NCBI GenBank assembly: GCA_002240395.1 | Contig: CP016836.1 | Coordinates: 1,550,001-1,614,000, forward strand | Source of the DNA: Xanthomonas citri pv. mangiferaeindicae | GTDB taxonomy: Bacteria; Pseudomonadota; Gammaproteobacteria; Xanthomonadales; Xanthomonadaceae | Length of the DNA: 64,000 bases | Direction of reading: 5' to 3' | In this document: piece after piece, positions 37,355-44,900 of the stretch | Position numbering within the stretch: position 1 is the stretch's first letter | Layout: every line of letters starts with the position of its first letter | The notes under the pieces: generated by a model | The model's database searches: none | What the model was told of the DNA's origin: nothing | What the model saw: only the letters and a program-made list of their open reading frames with translations | Program-made: the position numbers and the translations under genes

Positions 37355-38374
37355 ATGCAGATCCTGGTCACCGGTGGTGGCGGCTTCCTCGGGCAGGCGC
37401 TGTGCCGCGGCCTGGTCGCGCGCGGCCACACGGTCGCCAGCTTCAATCGCGGTCACTATCCCGAACTCGAGGCGCTGGGCGTGCGCCAGATTCGCGGCGA
37501 TCTCGCCGACCGCGCCGCCGTGCGCGCGGCGGCCGCCGGCATGGACGCGATTTTCCACAACGCCGCCAAGGCCGGTGCGTGGGGGCCCTACGACAGCTAC
37601 CACCAGGCCAACGTCGTCGGTACCCAACACGTGCTCGACGCCTGTCGGGCGCAGGGTATCGGCCGGCTGATCTACACCTCCACACCGAGCGTCACCCATC
37701 GCGCCACGCATCCGGTCGAGGGCGGCACGGCCGACACCGTGCCCTACGGTGAGGGGTTCAAGGCACCGTACGCGGCGACCAAGGCGATCGCCGAGCGCGC
37801 CGTACTGGCGGCCAACGGTCCGGACCTCGCCACGGTCGCGCTGCGGCCGCGGCTGATCTGGGGGCCGGGCGATCAGCAACTGTTGCCGCGCCTGGTCGAG
37901 CGGGCCCGCGCCGGCCGGCTGCGCTTCGTCGGCGACGGCGAGAATCGCATCGACACCACCTACATCGACAACGCCGCGCAGGCGCACTTCGACGCCTTCG
38001 CGCATCTGGCGCCGGGTGCGGCCTGCGCCGGACGCGCGTACTTCATCAGCAATGGCGAGCCGACCACCGTGCGCTGGATCATCAACGCGCTGCTCGAGGC
38101 CGCCGGTGCGCCGCCGGTGCGCAAGACGATTCCGTTCCGCGCGGCCTATGCGGCCGGCGCGGTGTGCGAAACGCTGTGGCCGCTGCTGCGCCTGTCCGGC
38201 GAGCCACCGATGACCCGTTTCCTGGCCGAGCAGCTGAGCACCAGTCACTGGTACGACATGGCGCCGGCGACGCGGGACTTCGGCTACCGGCCCGCGGTGT
38301 CCCTTCACGATGGACTCATCCTGCTGAAAGATTCGCTGCAAGCGCAGGCGCGCCATCACCTGATCGCGACCTGA
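37355..38374 (+). CDS. oleD: OleD: NAD(P)-dependent reductase of olefin biosynthesis
   Basis: Reduces the 2-alkyl-3-ketoacid made by OleA to the beta-hydroxy acid used by OleC. The 339-residue protein is an extended SDR with the nucleotide motif TGGGGFLG at the very N-terminus and the catalytic YAATKAIAE (Tyr-x-x-x-Lys). GGAG lies 8 bases before the ATG at 37355. The frame is open further upstream, but only this start gives the Rossmann N-terminus. It is transcribed divergently from the broken serine hydrolase. The other three ole genes in the window support the OleD call over a generic 3-beta-HSD-like epimerase. Confidence 0.92.
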   Translation: MQILVTGGGGFLGQALCRGLVARGHTVASFNRGHYPELEALGVRQIRGDLADRAAVRAAAAGMDAIFHNAAKAGAWGPYDSYHQANVVGTQHVLDACRAQGIGRLIYTSTPSVTHRATHPVEGGTADTVPYGEGFKAPYAATKAIAERAVLAANGPDLATVALRPRLIWGPGDQQLLPRLVERARAGRLRFVGDGENRIDTTYIDNAAQAHFDAFAHLAPGAACAGRAYFISNGEPTTVRWIINALLEAAGAPPVRKTIPFRAAYAAGAVCETLWPLLRLSGEPPMTRFLAEQLSTSHWYDMAPATRDFGYRPAVSLHDGLILLKDSLQAQARHHLIAT

Positions 38375-38430
38375 GCGGGCATACGGTGACCCCGCAGCCG
38401 CTACTGGCCGAATCCCACCAGGAGACCACC

Positions 38431-38589
38431 ATGCTCAGATATGCCGTCATCTTCCTCGTCGTCGCCATCATCGCCGGTGTTCTCGGCTTCAGCGGCGTGG
38501 CCGGTGCCGCCACCAATATCGCCTGGATCCTGTTCGTGGTCTTCCTGATCCTGGCCGTGATCTCGATGCTGCGTGGACGAGGGGTCTGA
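38431..38589 (+). CDS. DUF1328 small membrane protein
   Basis: A 52-residue, nearly wholly hydrophobic protein with two membrane helices, MLRYAVIFLVVAIIAGVLGF and the region IAWILFVVFLILAVISML, matching the DUF1328/YtjA family. A clear AGGAG precedes the ATG. Family function is unknown; homologues are often stress-induced. A strong bidirectional terminator follows. Confidence 0.92.
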   Translation: MLRYAVIFLVVAIIAGVLGFSGVAGAATNIAWILFVVFLILAVISMLRGRGV

Positions 38590-38614
38590 CGCCCCGACCG
38601 CACCGTCGCGATGA

Positions 38615-38647
38615 CGCAAAAGGCCCGCCACCGGCGGGCCTTTTGCG
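38615..38647 (+). terminator. Intrinsic terminator (bidirectional in form)
   Basis: Perfect 15-base arms from CGCAAAAGGCCCGCC with an ACC loop, giving GGCGGGCCTTTTGCG on the plus strand. The A-run and T-run are both present, so it could work in either direction. It ends the oleD/DUF1328 segment before ubiJ. Confidence 0.88.
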
Positions 38648-38695
38648 TTGCGCCGCGCGAGCGCTTCGGCCCAGGCCCGACGCTACAATCGCGTC

Positions 38696-39340
38696 ATGGC
38701 CGACTTTCCGTTCTCTCCGTTCTCCCTGCTCAAGCCGATGGCTGGCCGCGCGCTGGAGACCGCGCTCAACCGCGCGATCGCGCTCGATGCCGACACCGGC
38801 GCGGCACTGCGCGCCCTCGACGGCCAGCAGATTGCGCTCGCGCTCAGTGCGCCGCCGCTGGCGTTGACGTTGCGCGTGGACGGCGACCGCCTGCGCGTGG
38901 GCCCGGTCGATCCTGAGGTCGAGGCCGACCTGTCGGTGCGGACCACGCTGGCCGGCGCGCTTGGCCAGCTGCCGTTCCTGCGCCGCGGCGACGCGCCGCC
39001 GATCGGCCAGGTCCGGGTCTCGGGCGATGCCGAGCTCGCGCGCCGCCTGCAGCGCCTGGCCGCGGGCTTCGATCCTGACTGGCAGCGGCCGTTCGTCGCC
39101 GTGCTCGGCGAGGTCGTCGGTGTGCAGGTCGCCAACGCCTTCGCCGCGGCGCTGCGCCAAGCGCAGGAGGTCGGCCGCAACCTGGCCGAAAGTGCGGCCG
39201 AGTACGTGACCGAGGAAACGCGCGATGTGGTGCCGCGCGCCGAACTCGAGGCCTTCTACGACGATGTCGACGGCCTGCGCGACGATATCGAGCGGCTCGC
39301 GGTGCGGGTGGCGCGGCTCAGTCGCGGGACCGCCGCATGA
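38696..39340 (+). CDS. ubiJ: Ubiquinone biosynthesis accessory factor UbiJ (SCP2 domain)
   Basis: A 214-residue protein with an N-terminal SCP2 lipid-binding domain (about residues 15-115) and a C-terminal helical part (LRQAQEVGRNLAESAAEYV, then DVDGLRDDIERLAVRV). UbiJ is thought to bind lipid intermediates and organise the soluble Ubi complex. The stop overlaps the ubiB start (ATGA), which supports the assignment; the ubiE gene often in the same operon is not here. The ATG at 38696 was chosen because the SCP2 domain begins directly after it. Confidence 0.88.
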   Translation: MADFPFSPFSLLKPMAGRALETALNRAIALDADTGAALRALDGQQIALALSAPPLALTLRVDGDRLRVGPVDPEVEADLSVRTTLAGALGQLPFLRRGDAPPIGQVRVSGDAELARRLQRLAAGFDPDWQRPFVAVLGEVVGVQVANAFAAALRQAQEVGRNLAESAAEYVTEETRDVVPRAELEAFYDDVDGLRDDIERLAVRVARLSRGTAA

Positions 39341-41019
39341 AGGGTCTGCTGCGCGCCTCGCGCATCGGCCGGGTGCTGCTGCGGTATCGACTCGACGACC
39401 TGCTCGACGGCACGCCGGCCGAGCGCTGGCTCCGGTTGGCGCGGCCATTCGTGCCGCGGGCCTCGGCGACGATCGCGGCGCAGTCGCGTGGCGCCCGGCT
39501 GCGGCTGGCGTTGCAGGAGCTTGGGCCCATCTTCGTCAAGTTCGGGCAGATCCTCTCGACCCGTCGCGACATCGTGCCGCCCGACATCGTCGACGACCTG
39601 GCGCTGCTGCAGGACCGGGTCGCGCCGTTCGACGGCGCATTGGCGCAGGCGATCATCGAGCGCGAGCTGGCGATGCCGATCACGCAGGCCTTCGTCGCCT
39701 TCGATCCGGTGCCGCTGGCCTCGGCGTCGATCGCCCAGGTGCACGCGGCGATGCTGCCCGGCACTGCCGACGGCCCGCCGCGCGAGGTCGTGGTCAAGGT
39801 GTTGCGTCCGGGCATCGAGAGGCAGATCGCCGCCGACGTCGCCCTGCTGCGCAATCTCGCCGCGCTGGTCGCGCGCACCCATCCCAACGCCGACAAGATC
39901 CGCCCGCGCGAAGTCGTGGCCGAGATCGAGAACACCCTCGCCGCCGAGCTCGATCTGCAGCGCGAAGGCGCCAACGCCTCGGTGCTGCGGCGCTTCTGGG
40001 CGCAGTCGAGCGATCTCTACGTGCCGGCGCCGGTCTGGGAGCGCACCGCCCAGCGCGTGCTCACGCTCGAGCGCGTGTACGGCATTCCCAGCGACGACAT
40101 CGCCGCGCTCGATGCGGCCGGCATCGACCGGTCCGCGCTGGCGGCCAAGGGCGTGCGGGTGTTCTACACCCAGGTCTTCCGCGACAACTTCTTTCACGCC
40201 GACGCGCACGCGGGCAACATCTGGGTCGATCCCGAACGCACGACCAATCCGCGCTTCATCGCGCTCGACTTCGGCATCATGGGCCAGCTCTCGCGCGAGG
40301 ATCAGTACTACCTCGCCGAGAACTTCATGGCGATCTTCCGCCGCGATTACCGCCGCATCGCCGAGCTGCACGTGCAGGCAGGCTGGATGCCCGCGCATCT
40401 GCGCATCGACGAGCTCGAGGCGGCGGTGCGCGCAGTCTGCGAGCCGTACTTCACCCGGCCGCTGTCGGAGATCTCGCTGGGCGAGGTGCTGGGCAAGCTG
40501 TTCCGCACCGCGCAGCGCTACGAGCTGACATTGCAGCCGCAGCTGATCCTGCTGCAGAAGACGCTGCTGAGCATCGAGGGCATCGGCCGACTGCTCGATC
40601 CGAAGCTCGATATCTGGGCCGTCGCCCGCCCGGTGCTCGAGCGCATCTTGGTCGAGCGCTACAGCCCGCCGCGGCTGCTGCGCGAGTTCCGCGATCGCCT
40701 GCCCGAACTGGTCACGCGTGCGCCGGAGATGCCGCAGCTGCTGCACGCCTGGCTCAAGCAGCAGGTCGAGGGCCGGCACGAACTGCGCATGCGTTCCGAC
40801 GACTTGGCGCTGCTGACCACCACGATGCAGGGCATGCAGCGGCGCGTGGTCGCGGCGATCCTCGGCGTGGGCCTGCTGATCGTCGCGGCGGTGCTCTACG
40901 CGCTCGAGGCCGGCGGTCCGCGGGTGGCGGGCCTGCCGGTCGCGACCTGGGTTGCGGGTATCGGCGGCGTCTGGGCCTTGCTCGCGGCGTGGCCGCGGCG
41001 CGGGCGCCTGTTGCGGTAG
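39337..41019 (+). CDS. ubiB: Ubiquinone biosynthesis regulatory protein kinase UbiB
   Basis: Atypical kinase-like ATPase of the ABC1/ADCK family needed for ubiquinone synthesis. The 560-residue protein carries the family's KxGQ motif (FVKFGQILSTRRD), the Ala-rich nucleotide loop PLASASIAQVH, the catalytic DAHAGNIWV and the LDFGIMG Mg motif. Two C-terminal membrane segments (about 503-522 and 530-548) anchor it to the inner membrane. It is coupled to ubiJ by a four-base overlap. Confidence 0.96.
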   Translation: MKGLLRASRIGRVLLRYRLDDLLDGTPAERWLRLARPFVPRASATIAAQSRGARLRLALQELGPIFVKFGQILSTRRDIVPPDIVDDLALLQDRVAPFDGALAQAIIERELAMPITQAFVAFDPVPLASASIAQVHAAMLPGTADGPPREVVVKVLRPGIERQIAADVALLRNLAALVARTHPNADKIRPREVVAEIENTLAAELDLQREGANASVLRRFWAQSSDLYVPAPVWERTAQRVLTLERVYGIPSDDIAALDAAGIDRSALAAKGVRVFYTQVFRDNFFHADAHAGNIWVDPERTTNPRFIALDFGIMGQLSREDQYYLAENFMAIFRRDYRRIAELHVQAGWMPAHLRIDELEAAVRAVCEPYFTRPLSEISLGEVLGKLFRTAQRYELTLQPQLILLQKTLLSIEGIGRLLDPKLDIWAVARPVLERILVERYSPPRLLREFRDRLPELVTRAPEMPQLLHAWLKQQVEGRHELRMRSDDLALLTTTMQGMQRRVVAAILGVGLLIVAAVLYALEAGGPRVAGLPVATWVAGIGGVWALLAAWPRRGRLLR

Positions 41020-41064
41020 CCATGTCGCGGGCGCGGGCGCGGGCGCGGTCGTGCGCTGCCCGTG

Positions 41065-41961
41065 TTACGACATCGCCGGGGGCGCCGGAAACGGCGTGTT
41101 GTCGGGAAGCGGGATGAACTCCGCATCGTCGGCGTCCGGCAGTTTCATCCGACCGGCTTTCCAGTCCGCCGCCGCTTGTGCCAGGCGCTCACGCGAGGAC
41201 GAGACGAAGTTCCAGTAGATGAAGCGTTCGCCGATCGGTTCCCCGCCCAGCACCATCACGGTGGCCTGCTCGGCAGCGCGCACGCGCGAGGCCGCCGCGT
41301 CCAGCACCAGCATCGTCCCGGCGCCGTAGCGCGCGCCGTCCAGTTCCACCGTGCCGGTGGCGACATACAGGCCGCGTTCCCGGTGGCCGCCTGGAATCTC
41401 CGCGACCGCGCCGGGGGCGAGTTCGAGATGGGCGTAGAACAGGGGCGAGAGCGTCTTGGCGCCCGCGCTCAGCCCATAGGCGCTACCGGCGATGAGATGA
41501 CCGGTGACGCCCGCCTCGTCCCATTGCGGCAGTTCGTGCCCGGCGTGATGCGAGAACGAGGGCGCGATCTCCTCCTGTCCATCGGGCAACGCCACCCAGG
41601 CCTGGATGCCGTGCACACGGTCGCCGTGCTGGCGCGCGTGGTCGAAGCGCTCACTGTGGGTGATGCCGCTGCCGGCGGTCATCCAGTTCACTTCGTGCGG
41701 CTTGACCGCCTGGGCGTAGCCGAGGCTGTCGCGGTGCATGATCTGGCCGGAGAACAGATAACTCACGGTCGACAGCCCGATGTGCGGATGGGGACGGACG
41801 TCGACGCTGCGATCGATGCCGGCGGGCAGGTCGACCGGCCCCATGTGGTCGAAGAACACGAAGGGCCCAATCATGCGTCGCTTGGCGAACGGCAGCACCC
41901 GGCCGACCGAGAAGCCGCCTCCCAGGTCGTGGCGGCGCTGCGGAATCATCATCTCGATCAT
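41065..41961 (-). CDS. Pirin-family protein
   Basis: A 298-residue bicupin. The N-terminal domain has the pirin signature DVRPHPHIGLSTVSYLF, with metal-binding His residues, and GSGITHSE; the C-terminal cupin contains LYVATGTVELDG. Family members bind iron and some oxidise quercetin; the role here cannot be fixed. It converges with ubiB, 45 bases apart, and that spacer holds short GCGGGC tandem repeats. Confidence 0.9.
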   Translation of the reverse strand: MIEMMIPQRRHDLGGGFSVGRVLPFAKRRMIGPFVFFDHMGPVDLPAGIDRSVDVRPHPHIGLSTVSYLFSGQIMHRDSLGYAQAVKPHEVNWMTAGSGITHSERFDHARQHGDRVHGIQAWVALPDGQEEIAPSFSHHAGHELPQWDEAGVTGHLIAGSAYGLSAGAKTLSPLFYAHLELAPGAVAEIPGGHRERGLYVATGTVELDGARYGAGTMLVLDAAASRVRAAEQATVMVLGGEPIGERFIYWNFVSSSRERLAQAAADWKAGRMKLPDADDAEFIPLPDNTPFPAPPAMS

Positions 41962-42089
41962 GCGATCTGTCCTGATGGCGGAGCGGCGAGCATCGCATGC
42001 TCGCCACCCGCGGTGTTTCGCGCCGCGTGCGCAGGGGCGGGCGGTGTGCCCGGATCACCGGTATGGCGATGCCGCGCAGTCCTGTGCGA

Positions 42090-42899
42090 TCAATCCAGAC
42101 CGAAGAACGCCGCTGCCGTGGTCGTGGTGGCTGCGGCCACGGCCTCGGGCGTCTGGCCGCGGTCGCGTGCGAGTTCGGCGACGATGTGCGGCAGGAATGC
42201 CGGCTCGTTGCGGCGGTCCTTGGGCATCGGGTCGAGCGTGCGCGGCAGCAGGTACGGTGCGTCGGTCTCGACCATCAGCCGGTGTGCGGGGATGTTGGGC
42301 ACCAGTTCGCGCAGGTGGCGGCCACGGCGCTCGTCGCACAGCCAGCCGGTGATGCCGATGTGCCAGTCGCGGTCGAGGCAGTCGAACAATTCGCGCCGGC
42401 CGGCGGTGAAGCAGTGCACGACCGCCGGCCCGATCCGACCCTCGAAGTCCTTCATGATCGCGATGAAGTCGTCGTGTGCGTCGCGCTGGTGCAGGAACAG
42501 CGGCTTGGGCGTGCCGGCGGCGGCGAGATCGGCCGCGATCTGCAACTGGCGCTCGAACGCGCGGCGCTGCGCCGGTCGCGGCGAAAAGTCGCGGAAGTAG
42601 TCGAGCCCGCATTCGCCCACCGCCACGACCTCGGCGTGTGCATGCAGCGCGCGCAGTTCGGCGTCGCATTCCTCGGTGTATTCGGCCGCGTGGTGCGGAT
42701 GCACGCCGGCGGTCGCGTACAGCATGCCGGGGTGCTGGCGCGCGAGCTCGAGCGCTTTGGGCGAGTGCTCGCGGCTGGCGCCGGTGACGATCATCCGGTT
42801 CACGCCGGCATCGCGCGCGCGCGCCAGCACGGCGTCGCGGTCGCGGTCGAAGCTGTCGTGGGTGAGATTGGCGCCGATGTCGATCAGGGGCGGGGTCAC
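42090..42899 (-). CDS. tatD: TatD-family metal-dependent hydrolase
   Basis: A 269-residue TIM-barrel hydrolase; TatD proteins have 3'-exonuclease/DNase activity. Signatures include LIDIGANLTHDSF (metal motif in variant form), GVHPHHAAEY, VGECGLDYFRDFSP and TDAPYLLPR. I chose the GTG at 42899, which has AAGG upstream; an ATG 30 bases further is possible but adds an unlike N-terminus. The same frame runs on to 47555 as a very long antisense ORF, which is spurious. Confidence 0.92.
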   Translation of the reverse strand: MTPPLIDIGANLTHDSFDRDRDAVLARARDAGVNRMIVTGASREHSPKALELARQHPGMLYATAGVHPHHAAEYTEECDAELRALHAHAEVVAVGECGLDYFRDFSPRPAQRRAFERQLQIAADLAAAGTPKPLFLHQRDAHDDFIAIMKDFEGRIGPAVVHCFTAGRRELFDCLDRDWHIGITGWLCDERRGRHLRELVPNIPAHRLMVETDAPYLLPRTLDPMPKDRRNEPAFLPHIVAELARDRGQTPEAVAAATTTTAAAFFGLD

Positions 42900-43003
42900 G
42901 CGCGAGCACCTTGGGAACGGGCTGCGCATTGTAGGCCGTGCGTCGACGGCCACGTCGCGCGCCGCGCCCGGCACGTGGTGCGTGCCGGACGGGCGCAGGA
43001 CTT

Positions 43004-44770
43004 TCAGTTCGCCAACTGGCAGCTGGCCGGCCGGCTGCTCTCGAACAAGGCGCGGGTCGCCCACTCGGGGTGGTCGACGAACGGATTGCGATTGCCCTGG
43101 AAGCTGTAGACGACCTCGTTGCGTGTGCGTTCGGCTGCATCGGGCGGATCGGCCTGGTGCCAGGCGAGCAGCGTCGACAGCAGGCCCATGTAGGCCGGCG
43201 AGGCCGACGTGCCTACGATGCGGCTGCGGTCGTCGGTCAGTTCCAGGTCGGGCTCGGACTGGCCGGTCGACGGGTGCGTGCCGCCCTCGTAGCGGATCGC
43301 CATGTACAGCACCGCGCGCGCCATGTCGCCTTTGCGATGGCGCCAGACCTGGAAGCCGGCGTTGTCGGTCCAGTTCGAGTTGCCGGGGAACGTGCCGGTG
43401 CCGCCACCGACGCCGTGGTTGGCCTCGGTCGCGCGCTCGCTGCAGCTGGCCTGGGTGCTGCAGTCGGCGAACGGCTTGTTGCCGCGCGCGGCGTTGTGGT
43501 CGGTATCGGTGAGATAGAGCATGTGCGCGTCGGTGTGCGGCGCATTGGGCAGGCCCTTGTCGCCGGTCGCGCTTGGGAACCCCAGCGACTTGGGCCAGGT
43601 GTGTTCGCGGTTGTAGGTCAGGCCGCTGCCGGTGCCCGCGCGGCCCGACACCTTGGTGTAGCTGCGATTGCGATAGGCGTCGAGGATCCGGCCCGAGTCG
43701 TTGGGATCCTCGTCGGCGATCTCCAGGATCGTCCAGGTGCTGGTGCCGCTGCCGCTGTAGGGATATGAGGTGTGGCCGCGGATCGTGGCGTGCAGCGAGC
43801 AGCGCAGTTGTGCGGCGCTGCCGGTATTGACGCGGGCGTAGTAGTCGCCGCCGCCGGTGCTGCCGCTGGCGACGGTAAACGCGACGCTGGCATCGCTGGC
43901 CGGTTGCAGTCCATCGGCGTCGTGGATGGCCGCGGCGCTGATACTGAGCGTGCACGCCTCGCCGCCGTGCAGGGCTGTGCCGGTCGACAACGCGAAGTGC
44001 GTGCCGCTGGTCGCATGGTCGAGCGCGATCGTGCCCGACGTCGCGCATTGCAGCACAAACGCGCCCGGCGACAGCGTGACCGCTTCGTTGAAGTCCACCG
44101 ACAGATCGCCGGCGGCCGGGAAATCGCCGGCACCGGCCACCGGGACGGTTGCGACCACCGCCGGCGGTGTGCTCGGGCCTGCGCCGGTACTGGCGAAGGT
44201 CTGGCCGGTGTTGCAGGCCCCGAAGGTCTGCGACGCGGACGGCGCCCAGTCGAAGTCGTCGGCGGTTGCGCCGCTGCCGGTGAGCTGCAGCGAGGTGCCG
44301 ACTGGCGCCGACGCGCTCTCGGACACGGGCAGGTTGCGGCTCGAAAGACCGGCGGCCGGGCCGTTGCCGGCGACGATCGTGCCCTCGTAGCTGATGAACT
44401 GCACGACGTTGCCGGCCGCATCGACGAGCGCGATGCCGTCGTTGGGGCCGTTCTGCAGGCCGTCGCGCGGGAAGGTCACCGTCGCGATCGACACCGTCGT
44501 GCCGCAGCTGCGCGGCTGGCCGGCGGGCACCGCCACATTGCCGTAGGTCGTCGCCGCATTCGGCGTGTTGCTGCCGTTGTAGAGCCACAGCCGGTAACTG
44601 GCGATGTCCTCGCCGGCGGTGGCGACGATCTCCACGGCCTCGCCGACATCGGCGCCGGCATTGTCGTAGTGCAGCTCGTTGACGAATACCTCGGCATGCG
44701 CAGCCGGGGCCGCGAGCAGGGCGAGCACCCACGCCGCAGCGCGGACGGGACGGGGATGGCGAGGGGGCAT
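43004..44770 (-). CDS. Secreted endonuclease I with N-terminal lamin-tail-like domain
   Basis: A 588-residue exported protein (signal cleaved after PAAHA). Residues about 28-190 resemble a lamin-tail domain (VFVNELHYDNAGADVGEAVEIV), residues about 205-300 an Ig-like or SbsA-type domain, and residues about 320-588 an EndA/NucM endonuclease I. Nuclease markers are NREHTWPKS, the Asp/His segment DAHMLYLTDTDHNAARGNKPF and the NWTDNAGFQVWRHRKGDMAR block. It should cut DNA or RNA outside the cell or in the periplasm. Nutrient scavenging from DNA is a plausible role but not shown. Confidence 0.88.
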   Translation of the reverse strand: MPPRHPRPVRAAAWVLALLAAPAAHAEVFVNELHYDNAGADVGEAVEIVATAGEDIASYRLWLYNGSNTPNAATTYGNVAVPAGQPRSCGTTVSIATVTFPRDGLQNGPNDGIALVDAAGNVVQFISYEGTIVAGNGPAAGLSSRNLPVSESASAPVGTSLQLTGSGATADDFDWAPSASQTFGACNTGQTFASTGAGPSTPPAVVATVPVAGAGDFPAAGDLSVDFNEAVTLSPGAFVLQCATSGTIALDHATSGTHFALSTGTALHGGEACTLSISAAAIHDADGLQPASDASVAFTVASGSTGGGDYYARVNTGSAAQLRCSLHATIRGHTSYPYSGSGTSTWTILEIADEDPNDSGRILDAYRNRSYTKVSGRAGTGSGLTYNREHTWPKSLGFPSATGDKGLPNAPHTDAHMLYLTDTDHNAARGNKPFADCSTQASCSERATEANHGVGGGTGTFPGNSNWTDNAGFQVWRHRKGDMARAVLYMAIRYEGGTHPSTGQSEPDLELTDDRSRIVGTSASPAYMGLLSTLLAWHQADPPDAAERTRNEVVYSFQGNRNPFVDHPEWATRALFESSRPASCQLAN

Positions 44771-44900
44771 GGCGATTCCGGGCTCGGAGACGTGCCGACC
44801 TTAAGCGCCGCAGATGACGGTTGCCACCCGGGACAACCCTAAGCGGCCGCCGGCTCGCCACGCCTATCGCGCGGCCGACCGGCCCGCTAGCCTGTGCGCC

